Positions 6,771 to 13,442 of a stretch of DNA of 21,131 nt are shown piece by piece. Position 1 is the first letter of the stretch. Every line of letters starts with the position of its first letter. This DNA is from JAPLDP01 sp964628285 (GTDB lineage: Bacteria > Bacteroidota > Bacteroidia > Bacteroidales > JAGONC01), in assembly GCA_964628285.1 (NCBI GenBank), contig CAZVNP010000055.1, positions 1 to 21,131 on the forward strand, in the 5' to 3' direction. A program made the translations under genes and the position numbers. The notes under the pieces were generated by a model. The model was not told the DNA's origin. It did not search any database and worked only from the letters and a program-made list of their open reading frames with translations.

Positions 6771-8546
6771 TTATTGATTTTTTATGTAATTGACTAATCC
6801 TTTGGCTTCGAAGATGCCCCTCAACTTCTCCGGCAACGGAGCAAAGGTGAAGGCCCCCGAACCGATGTGTATAATACCTTCGGCGAAATCAATATCCACT
6901 TTATCCCCTTGGTGATAAGCCTCCACGGCTTCGGGCAGGATGATGATCGGCAGGCCCTGGTTCACCGACGAGCGGTAGAATATCCTGTTGACCGACTTGC
7001 ATATCACCGCTTTGACGCCGGCATAGGCCAGCCCTACGGCGGGATGCTCACGCGAGCTGCCGCAGCCGAAGTTGGTGCCGGCGACGATGACATCACCCGC
7101 GGTCACATGTTCGGCGAAACGATCGTCGAAGCCTTTGAAGAGATGCGGCATGATCTTGTCAGGCTCGGAGCTGAGGACATTGTAAGTGAGGTTGCCGGCG
7201 AACATCTGGTCGGTGTTGAGGTTATCGATATCGGCATAGTTCCAGACACCATGACTGTAACGGTCTTCTCCTTTGGGTATGTCGACGGTCTTGTCCTGTT
7301 CCCTGGCATATGGAAAACGGTCGTGTGTGGTGATGCCGCGGGGATCGGTGATGGCACCGTTCACTGCGGCGATGGCGACGGAGGCCGGCGAGGCCAGGTA
7401 GATGGATGCATTGGGATTGCCCATGCGTCCTTTGAAATTGCGGTTGGCGCTGGAGATGACAGTATAGCCGTCCGCGGGGATGCCCTGGCCTGTTCCCAGG
7501 CAGGGACCGCAGGAGGCCGCCAGCACATTGCCGCCGGCTTCGAGGAAAATCCTGACGAGACCTTCATCCATGGCCTGCAGGTAGATATCGCGTGACGCCG
7601 GGATGACGAGCAGCTGCACGCCGGGAAATACCTTATTTCCCTTCAGAACAGCCGCCGCTTCGCGCAGATCCTCGATACGGCCGTTGGTGCAGGTGCCTAT
7701 GAGGGCTTCCTGTATCTTTGTTCCACGCACTTCAGCCACAGCCTTCACGTTGTCGACATGATGAGGGGCCGCAACGACGGGAAAGATATCATCGAGGGCA
7801 ATGGTGATCTCTTTCTGATAAACGGCATCGGCGTCAGCCCAGACACCTGTCGCATCAGCACCAAGCCATTGCTTGAGCACGTCATCACAGGGGAAGACGG
7901 CATTCTTGGCGCCCATCTCCGAGGCCAGGTTGGCCAGTGTCATACGATCTGAAACAGATAATGTCGACACCCCCTCGCCATGGAACTCCACCGACATATA
8001 GTCGGCGCCGCTGGAGCCGATCATTCCGATGATCCATAAGGCCAGGTCTTTGGCATAGACACTCCGCCCCAAATGTCCCATCAGGGTGACCTTCAGCGTC
8101 GCCGGCACACGGAACCATGTCTCACCCTGCTTCCACAAACCGGCCGTCTCGGTGCGGTCGATGCCGGCGGCGAAGGCATTGAAAGCACCCGCCGTGCATG
8201 TGTGACTGTCACTGCCCACGATGATCATACCGGGACGGGCATACAATCCCATGACCTGGTGACAGATACCCTCGCCCACATCGTGGAACTTCGTGACGCC
8301 CTGCTCATGTGCCAGATCACGGATGCGCTGGTAGTCGTTGGCAAGCTTGGAGCTGGTGGGAGGCGCATTGTGGTCGAGAATGAAGAAAAGCTGGTCAGGG
8401 TCGGCGACATGGCTGCCACCCATCTTCAAAAAGGTCTTCTCGATGCTGGCCGTGTTGTCGTGCGACATGACAATGTCGGGCTTCCTGAAAACAATGGCAC
8501 CGGCAGGAGCACCCAGCACCTTCTCGGCAAATGTTAATCCTGACAT
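6771..8546 (-). CDS. Fused LeuC-LeuD type hydro-lyase (aconitase/isopropylmalate dehydratase family)
   Basis: A 591-residue protein of the aconitase superfamily with large and small parts in one chain. Residues 1 to about 420 are LeuC-like: GSDSHTCTAGAFNAFA (111-126), and [4Fe-4S] ligands C286 (TCTNGR), C346 and C349 (SCGPCLGTGQG). Residues from about 430 are LeuD-like: DIDNLNTDQMFAG (439-451), the swivelling domain, and substrate-loop NFGCGSSREHP (492-502). The enzyme should dehydrate and rehydrate a 2- or 3-hydroxy acid. Candidates are isopropylmalate, homocitrate, citramalate, 2,3-dimethylmalate or citrate. No leuA or leuB lies nearby. The neighbour is a CoA-transferase, which favours a catabolic C5 or C6 acid pathway over leucine synthesis. 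Canonical aconitase is longer (about 750-900 residues). It is the first gene of the operon, with a candidate -7 box upstream. Confidence 0.88.
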   Translation of the reverse strand: MSGLTFAEKVLGAPAGAIVFRKPDIVMSHDNTASIEKTFLKMGGSHVADPDQLFFILDHNAPPTSSKLANDYQRIRDLAHEQGVTKFHDVGEGICHQVMGLYARPGMIIVGSDSHTCTAGAFNAFAAGIDRTETAGLWKQGETWFRVPATLKVTLMGHLGRSVYAKDLALWIIGMIGSSGADYMSVEFHGEGVSTLSVSDRMTLANLASEMGAKNAVFPCDDVLKQWLGADATGVWADADAVYQKEITIALDDIFPVVAAPHHVDNVKAVAEVRGTKIQEALIGTCTNGRIEDLREAAAVLKGNKVFPGVQLLVIPASRDIYLQAMDEGLVRIFLEAGGNVLAASCGPCLGTGQGIPADGYTVISSANRNFKGRMGNPNASIYLASPASVAIAAVNGAITDPRGITTHDRFPYAREQDKTVDIPKGEDRYSHGVWNYADIDNLNTDQMFAGNLTYNVLSSEPDKIMPHLFKGFDDRFAEHVTAGDVIVAGTNFGCGSSREHPAVGLAYAGVKAVICKSVNRIFYRSSVNQGLPIIILPEAVEAYHQGDKVDIDFAEGIIHIGSGAFTFAPLPEKLRGIFEAKGLVNYIKNQ

Positions 8547-8598
8547 AACATGAAGTTTTTGACGTGTTGAAATATAATGTTTTAAATTACCGGTGGTG

Positions 8599-8606
8599 CA
8601 AAAATA
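8599..8606 (-). promoter_or_regulatory. Candidate -7 box for the hydro-lyase/CoA-transferase operon
   Basis: The minus strand reads TATTTTTG, an exact TAnnTTTG match. It lies 53 bases before the ATG at 8546. No clear TTTG -33 partner occurs at the usual distance. Confidence 0.35.
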
Positions 8607-8689
8607 GAATAATCCGGGTATTTTGCAGATAAAATGTAGTTAGAAATAGCCGGATTCATATTTGCACCTCTCCCCAAACTTCTTAACCA

Positions 8690-8793
8690 CCTCATCCCCC
8701 ACCCCCTTCTCCTAAATGAGAAGGGGTGTGATCCTAAGCCCCTTTCCTTTAGGAGAGAGCCTGTCCCTCTGAAAAGCGGGAGGTGGGGTGAGA
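8690..8793. repeat. Hairpin-rich imperfect inverted repeat
   Basis: The outer arms CTCATCCCCCACCCCC (8691-8706) and GGGAGGTGGGGTGAG (8778-8792) are imperfectly complementary. Inside is a perfect 9-bp hairpin, CCCCTTCTC/GAGAAGGGG with a 6-base loop (8703-8726), and a second small stem CCTAA/TTAGG (8733-8753). It lies between divergent genes, so it is not a terminator for either. It resembles small non-coding dispersed elements of the MITE or REP kind. Confidence 0.55.
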
Positions 8794-8847
8794 TGCTATC
8801 AAATAATTATTAACTTGCGCCATTGAAACTCACTAAACTCCCGTATC

Positions 8848-11130
8848 ATGAAAAAACTGCTTCCCCTGTTGCTGTTACTGGCCTTGGCGGCCTGCCGGCA
8901 GGCTCCTGTGCAAATCACCATCCCGATCAACACGGGCTGGAAGTTCGTAACCGGCGACAACCTCGATTACGCCAAACCTGCTTACAATGACTCGTCCTGG
9001 AAAACCATCCGGGTGGATGCCATTTGGGAAGACCAGGGCTATGAGCCTTATGACGGCTATGCCTGGTACCGCACGGTGGTGGTGATCCCGTCGGAGATGA
9101 AGAAAAAGGCTTACCTGCGCGACAGCGTCGAGTTTTACATGGGCAGGATCAATAATTTTGACCAGACGTTTCTCAACGGTGAGATCATCGGCATTAACGG
9201 CCGGAGCGTCCCTGCGGGGACAGTGGCTGATACTTTTTTCATCCACGGTCCCACGGTGTTGTGGGATTACCCGCGGCGTTATGTGCTGGCGGCCGATGAC
9301 CCGCGTATCCGGTGGGATCATAATAACGTCATCGCCGTCCGTGTCTATGACCAGGGCGGCCAGGGCGGCATGTACACCGGCGACCAGCAGATCAGCATGG
9401 TCGATATCAAAGAGTATTTCGTATGTGATCATGAGAAGCATCCTTTCACATTTCGCGACAGCACCGTCAGCAAGACGTTCATGATCAGGAACACCTCCCC
9501 TGCCGTCACCCTCGACGGTGACTTCACCGTCACAGCCGTCAATAAGGTGACGGGCCATGAGATCTACCGCATGGAAACGGAGATGGTCATGAAGCCGCTA
9601 ACGGAGCGGGAGTACACCATTGACCTGCCCGCCATCGATCAGTCGGCGATGGTCACCTACGCCATGGCGTTTAAAGACGCCGGCGAGACGGATGTCTGTC
9701 TTGACGAGACACCCTATATCCTGACGCCGCCGGCGGCGGAAGCACCCCGTCTCAACGGCGCACGCATGACGGGCGCCAGACCGGGGCATCCTTTCCTGTT
9801 TGCCGTCGCCGCAACAGGCCTGCGGCCCATGACATTCCAGGCCCAGGGCCTGCCCAATGGCCTCACTGTCGACGGTAACACCGGAATCATCAGCGGGATG
9901 GTCAGCAAAAAAGGCGATTACCAGGTGACCCTCACTGCCGTCAATGAGCAGGGACAGGACAGCAACACCCTCCTGATAAAGATCGGTGATATGATCGCCC
10001 TGACACCCCCCATGGGCTGGAACAGCTGGAACTGCTGGGGTCTGTCCGTCGATGAGACCAAGGTGCTGGCCAGCGCCAGGGCCATGCGGGATAAGGGCCT
10101 CATTGAGCACGGCTGGCAGTATATCAATATCGACGATGGCTGGGAAATACCGGGCGATCAGGAGCCTAAGCGTGACCGTGAAGGAAACATCCTGACCAAC
10201 AGCAAGTTTCCCGATATGAAACGCCTTGGCGACAGCCTTCATGCCATGGGATTGAAATTTGGCATTTACAGCTCACCGGGGCCTCTCACCTGCGGCGGTT
10301 ACACCGGCAGCTATGGTCATGAGCAGCAGGACGCCCGCTCCTGGGCCTCATGGGGTATCGACTATCTCAAATACGACTGGTGCTCTTATGACCATATAGC
10401 AAAAGACACATCCCTGGAAGAGCGTCAGAAGCCCTATCGTGTCATGCGCGCCGCCTTAGACAAGGTCGACAGGGACATCGTTTACAGCCTGTGCCAGTAT
10501 GGTATGAGCCACGTCTGGACCTGGGGCGCCGTAGTGGGCGGTAATCTGTGGCGTACCACCGGCGACATAACCGACACATGGGAAAGCCTTAAAGGCATCG
10601 GCTTCAGCCAGATTGCCGACGCACCCTTCGCCGGTCCCGGCCATTGGAACGACCCCGACATGCTTGTCGTGGGGTGGGTCGGATGGGGCCCCAGCGTCCA
10701 CCCTACACACCTCACCCCCGACGAGCAGTACACCCACATCAGCCTGTGGTGCCTCCTGTCGGCACCGCTACTGCTGGGTTGCGACCTGCAGCATCTCGAC
10801 ACTTTCACACTTAGCCTGCTCACAAACGACGAGGTGCTGGCAGTGGACCAGGATCCCCTCGGACAACAGGCCGTGCCGTTGGTAATAGACGGTAACATAC
10901 AGGTGTGGGGCAAAGAGATGAGCGACGGCAGTCTCGCCCTCGGTATTTTTAACCTGGGCGAGACAACGGTAACATACCCGCTCGACCTTTACAAAGTAAG
11001 TTCAACAGGCCATGTCAATGTCAGGGACCTGTGGCGCCAGAAAAACCTCGGCGAAATGTTCGACACCTTCCAAAGCAATATACCGGCGCATGGCGTAATA
11101 TTGGTAAAATTTGTTAAACCGGCTGAATAG
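8848..11130 (+). CDS. GH27 alpha-galactosidase lipoprotein with N-terminal beta-sandwich
   Basis: A 760-residue secreted enzyme expected to remove terminal alpha-galactosyl residues from oligo- or polysaccharides. A lipoprotein signal ends in LALAAC with lipidated Cys16. Residues about 25-190 look like a GH2-type galactose-binding sandwich (GWKFVTGD, DSSWKTIRVDAIWE, AWYRTVVVIP, VIAVRVYDQGGQGGMY). A linker domain follows, then a putative Ig fold at about 310-378 (LPNGLTVDGNTGIISG, typical of He_PIG). The GH27 barrel begins at TPPMGWNSWNCWG (386-398). Catalytic residues are D510 in YLKYDWCSYD (nucleophile) and D573 in WRTTGDITDTW (acid/base). TNDEVLAVDQDPLGQQ is the family end-of-barrel signature. 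No susC or susD genes are nearby, so it is not in a classical polysaccharide utilisation locus here. Confidence 0.93.
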   Translation: MKKLLPLLLLLALAACRQAPVQITIPINTGWKFVTGDNLDYAKPAYNDSSWKTIRVDAIWEDQGYEPYDGYAWYRTVVVIPSEMKKKAYLRDSVEFYMGRINNFDQTFLNGEIIGINGRSVPAGTVADTFFIHGPTVLWDYPRRYVLAADDPRIRWDHNNVIAVRVYDQGGQGGMYTGDQQISMVDIKEYFVCDHEKHPFTFRDSTVSKTFMIRNTSPAVTLDGDFTVTAVNKVTGHEIYRMETEMVMKPLTEREYTIDLPAIDQSAMVTYAMAFKDAGETDVCLDETPYILTPPAAEAPRLNGARMTGARPGHPFLFAVAATGLRPMTFQAQGLPNGLTVDGNTGIISGMVSKKGDYQVTLTAVNEQGQDSNTLLIKIGDMIALTPPMGWNSWNCWGLSVDETKVLASARAMRDKGLIEHGWQYINIDDGWEIPGDQEPKRDREGNILTNSKFPDMKRLGDSLHAMGLKFGIYSSPGPLTCGGYTGSYGHEQQDARSWASWGIDYLKYDWCSYDHIAKDTSLEERQKPYRVMRAALDKVDRDIVYSLCQYGMSHVWTWGAVVGGNLWRTTGDITDTWESLKGIGFSQIADAPFAGPGHWNDPDMLVVGWVGWGPSVHPTHLTPDEQYTHISLWCLLSAPLLLGCDLQHLDTFTLSLLTNDEVLAVDQDPLGQQAVPLVIDGNIQVWGKEMSDGSLALGIFNLGETTVTYPLDLYKVSSTGHVNVRDLWRQKNLGEMFDTFQSNIPAHGVILVKFVKPAE

Positions 11131-11150
11131 TTTGACTGATAAAATACAAT

Positions 11151-11180
11151 ATTGTTATATTGTTATATTGCTATATTGTC
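11151..11180. repeat. 8-base tandem repeat ATTGTTAT, related to the AACAATATAACAA family
   Basis: ATTGTTAT, ATTGTTAT, ATTGCTAT and ATTGTC follow one another without gaps. Read on the other strand it gives AACAATATAACAAT, the same core seen at 1648-1694, 13325-13339 and 16434-16477. Confidence 0.7.
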
Positions 11181-11237
11181 AGGAATTCTAATACTGGAGA
11201 CATAATTTGATGCGCATGAAATATTCTTAAAGATAAT

Positions 11238-11268
11238 TTTGAATTTTAAAAAATAAATTGTAATTTTG
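11238..11268 (+). promoter_or_regulatory. Complete Bacteroidota promoter (TTTG-N19-TAnnTTTG)
   Basis: TTTG at 11238-11241, a 19-base spacer and TAATTTTG at 11261-11268 match the Bacteroidota housekeeping sigma consensus in both boxes and in spacing. A second TAATTTTG lies at 11234-11241. No convincing coding gene lies downstream. The first thing transcribed, from about 11273, would be the folded element at 11278-11354. Confidence 0.6.
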
Positions 11269-11272
11269 AATG

Positions 11273-11365
11273 CCATAGGGTCGCGGACTGCTTTATACGT
11301 ATAAAATACGTTTGTGCTACGAGCACGTGAAAAATACCTTGCAGCCGCGGCCCATTTTTATTTTC
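11273..11365 (+). ncRNA. Candidate small structured RNA with terminator-like end
   Basis: Immediately after a full promoter, GGGTCGCGG-(A)-CTGC (11278-11291) pairs with GCAGCCGCGGCCC (11341-11353). This gives 13 base pairs with one bulged A and one G-U pair. The enclosed bases contain two more hairpins: TTTATACGTATAAA (11292-11305, a perfect palindrome) and GTGCTACGAGCAC (11314-11326, 5-bp stem). The outer stem is followed by ATTTTTATTTTC, as in an intrinsic terminator. The transcript would be about 80-90 bases. There is no tRNA T-arm motif, and I do not recognise 6S, SRP or tmRNA features. Function unknown. Expression is inferred, while pairing and promoter are seen directly. Confidence 0.45.
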
Positions 11366-11444
11366 AATCCGTATCCCTTTAATCCCGTTCAATTTATGAA
11401 TCTCCGGATATTAAATTCGATATCGATAAACCGCAATCACAAAA

Positions 11445-12641
11445 TCAGAACGATACAACACCCTGAGAAAATAACAAGATTATTACGATCCCCGTTTTCA
11501 CCATCCTTTTACCCATCAGATTCAACTTATATTCCCTGACCGTCGCGGGCGGTAACATCTCCCCTTTGGAATTCCTGAAATACAAAGCATCAAAAGGGCA
11601 TTGTACGACACATGCGCCACACTGGACGCATGCCTCCGCCCGCGGCATCGTGGCGGTATGGTGAACGGCATCGACCTCAAAGCAATTCTTTGGGCAGACA
11701 CTCTCGCAGTAGCCTGCACCGCAGCAGCGCTCCGTGTCGAGGAAGATCTGAAGATAACGCTCCTCATGCAGCCCGCTTTTATATACCGGTGTGCTGCCCA
11801 TCAAATCGATGTTCAGAAGGAGCAGGATGACAAGTGATATCAAACTTACGCCGAGGAATGACAACAAGTTGAAATGACCAAGAGAGACACTCCAGAGGGC
11901 AAGGAAAAACACGAAAATCAACCATAAGATGAGGGGCGGAAGGCTGAAATCAAACAAAACCGTGTATTTGCTGACGCATGCCGTTCTTTTCGTCCGTTCA
12001 AACCACCCGGAATAAAGCGGGAAAGTGATGAAAACCAACAACGACCAGCCCCAGATGAGAATGTTTAAAGGCAGGAGCCACTGTAATGAGAAAGGAAATA
12101 CTAAAAGGGATGCTATGATGGAAAAAGGAAAGGCCCACATGAGGGCCATCTCTATCCGCTGTGCCGGCGGGAAACGGACCTCACGCATGACAACCGTTTT
12201 CCTGTGATTGGTCTCAACGAACGCCGGAATATCCGGAGCATAGACAGGACCCCATATCGCATTCCAGCCGCTCTTCTCACGGATGGTTTTTCCTTCAATG
12301 CCCGTGGCGGCGAGCTGAGGAAGAATGACATCACGGTGGTCGACCAGTGCTTCAATGCCACTTGTCTTTAACACCGCTATGACGCTATGACCGGTGAAAT
12401 GCCCTCCCGTGGCTCCGCACCACACATTGTAACCCTTGCTGTTAGCGACAAGCAGCCAGGCGTCGAGTCCTTTCAAGGCGTGTTTCACCCTTACAACGGT
12501 CAGATGATAGTTGCAGGTCAGAAAGACCGGTGAGCCCCGGCCGGGCCGGCCTATTCTGACCAGACCCGTTTTGCAGGGCACAGGAACCGCCCGCAGTAAC
12601 GTCTCAATGACGTTGACAACCACGTAAATAAACCATTTCAT
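11445..12641 (-). CDS. Fused HgcA-like corrinoid/membrane protein with HgcB-like ferredoxin
   Basis: A 398-residue protein. Residues about 22-160 match the corrinoid-binding domain of HgcA/CdhD: TGLVRIGRPGRGSPVFLTCN, LKGLDAWLLVANSKGYNVWC, then DHRDVILPQLAATGI and IWGPVYAPDIPAF. Cys75 in NVWC corresponds to the Co-coordinating cap-helix Cys of HgcA. The next residues are GATGG where mercury methylators have A-A/S-G-K. About four to five membrane segments follow (167-184, 189-210, 233-252, 256-280). A ferredoxin domain lies at 300-355. Its second motif C338-x2-C341-x2-C344-x3-C348 is canonical. Its first is CCGAGYCESVC (306-316), with Ala at 309 where a Cys is usual. The C terminus is hydrophobic. 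The ATG overlaps the methyltransferase stop (ATGA). A role moving methyl groups through a corrinoid with ferredoxin-driven reduction is inferred; mercury methylation is doubtful given the altered cap helix. Confidence 0.85.
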   Translation of the reverse strand: MKWFIYVVVNVIETLLRAVPVPCKTGLVRIGRPGRGSPVFLTCNYHLTVVRVKHALKGLDAWLLVANSKGYNVWCGATGGHFTGHSVIAVLKTSGIEALVDHRDVILPQLAATGIEGKTIREKSGWNAIWGPVYAPDIPAFVETNHRKTVVMREVRFPPAQRIEMALMWAFPFSIIASLLVFPFSLQWLLPLNILIWGWSLLVFITFPLYSGWFERTKRTACVSKYTVLFDFSLPPLILWLIFVFFLALWSVSLGHFNLLSFLGVSLISLVILLLLNIDLMGSTPVYKSGLHEERYLQIFLDTERCCGAGYCESVCPKNCFEVDAVHHTATMPRAEACVQCGACVVQCPFDALYFRNSKGEMLPPATVREYKLNLMGKRMVKTGIVIILLFSQGVVSF

Positions 12642-13306
12642 GCTGCTCCCTCCCCGCGTTTGATGGCTATGAGCTCGATAAAGTTACCCATTTTATTTTT
12701 CCTGACGGACTGGACCTGTAATCCGGCTTCCTTCACTTTTTCAGGCAGATCTCTGACGGCATGCGTTCCCGTCGAGGTCAGCAGCCAGGTTATCGCCTGC
12801 AGAGGGATCCTTATCATGAGGTTCAGCATGTACCGGAAAAAGCCTAACGGCACGATCTCATCGGCGACCAGCAGAAGACCGCCCTCTTTCAGTATTCTTC
12901 GTATGTGCCGCAGTGTAAATGCCAGTTCATCACCGGATAATTCAGAGAAGCCTAAGCCGCTCATGACGGCGTCATAGGTTTGGGATGGCATCCCGCCGAG
13001 TTCTGCCACACCCATCTCACGGAATTCAATATATTGTAAAAGATCCATATCACCGGCACGTTGCCGGGCTATCTCCAGCATCCCGGCATTGATGTCAATA
13101 CCGGTGACGGTCGCTCCTTTCAATGCCGCCCGTAATGTCAACGCCCCTGTGCCGCAGCCGATGTCCAGCACCTTCCGGTCTTTTCCGATTGACGACACCA
13201 GCCTGTCGTAGACCCTGTCCACAGCGCCCAGTGACAGGATGCGGATGCCCCGGTCATAACGGCCCGGGGCCGATTCAAGGAACTTCATGAAGACATACAG
13301 GCTCAT
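12638..13306 (-). CDS. Class I SAM-dependent methyltransferase (UbiE-like)
   Basis: A 222-residue methyltransferase. SAM-binding motif I is VLDIGCGTGALTLRA (46-60), with the acidic ribose contact in GIDINAGMLEIA (about 69-80). YDAVMSGLGFSELS and the helix RHIRRILKEGGLLLVADEIVP are the usual later motifs. A central hydrophobic stretch (about 156-176) may contact membrane or a hydrophobic substrate. Its stop overlaps the start of the HgcA/HgcB-like gene in ATGA, so the two are translationally coupled and probably act together. It could charge the corrinoid with a methyl group, or use or modify the product; neither is proven. An alternative start at 13288 gives MKFLESAPGRYDRG, which looks like a natural N terminus. 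Confidence 0.85.
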   Translation of the reverse strand: MSLYVFMKFLESAPGRYDRGIRILSLGAVDRVYDRLVSSIGKDRKVLDIGCGTGALTLRAALKGATVTGIDINAGMLEIARQRAGDMDLLQYIEFREMGVAELGGMPSQTYDAVMSGLGFSELSGDELAFTLRHIRRILKEGGLLLVADEIVPLGFFRYMLNLMIRIPLQAITWLLTSTGTHAVRDLPEKVKEAGLQVQSVRKNKMGNFIELIAIKRGEGAA

Positions 13307-13324
13307 GGGAAAGCGGATGTCATG

Positions 13325-13339
13325 TTGTTATATTGTTGG
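13325..13339. repeat. AACAATATAACAA-type dispersed repeat, short copy
   Basis: TTGTTATATTGTTGG here is the exact reverse complement of CCAACAATATAACAA at 1662-1676. It sits in the 136-base gap ahead of the methyltransferase gene. Confidence 0.55.
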
Positions 13340-13442
13340 GAGGTTGTATTCCGGTTTGAGACAGTATACCGTAAAAAGTCGTAAACCGAATATCGTTCAA
13401 TCGGCCATCATCAGATGGCAAGCATATAGGGCGATGCCATTA

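Larger units (their letters stand above)
8547..8847. other. Divergent intergenic region between hydro-lyase and alpha-galactosidase
   Basis: These 301 bases contain no gene. They carry a candidate promoter for the minus-strand operon (8599-8606) and a hairpin-rich inverted repeat (8690-8793), both listed separately. I see no exact TAnnTTTG box for the plus-strand alpha-galactosidase. Confidence 0.6.
11131..11444. other. Intergenic region between convergent genes, with repeat and candidate small RNA
   Basis: This stretch separates the alpha-galactosidase from the 3' end of the HgcAB-like gene. It holds an 8-base tandem repeat (11151-11180), a complete promoter (11238-11268) and a folded element (11278-11354), described separately. 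A TTG-started frame across it (11312-11539) has unlikely composition and overlaps the next gene, so I do not call it. Confidence 0.6.

Noticed and set aside
8703..8726. Perfect 9-bp hairpin as a transcription terminator
   Set aside because: It lies between divergent genes, upstream of both, and no T-run follows on either strand.
11278..11354. tRNA-like layout: 7-bp closing stem followed by CCA
   Set aside because: There is no T-arm consensus, no D- or anticodon-arm arrangement and no discriminator base before CCA. The stem continues past 7 bp. A small structured RNA fits better.
11312..11539. TTG-started plus-strand frame of 75 codons
   Set aside because: It starts inside the folded element, overlaps the 3' end of the HgcAB-like gene, has no recognisable motif, and has an unusual Pro/Ile/Asn-rich composition.
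11445..12641. Direct call as mercury methylation protein HgcA
   Set aside because: The cap helix after NVWC is GATGG and not the methylator A-A/S-G-K, and the ferredoxin is fused with a changed first motif. Homology is clear but the activity is not supported.
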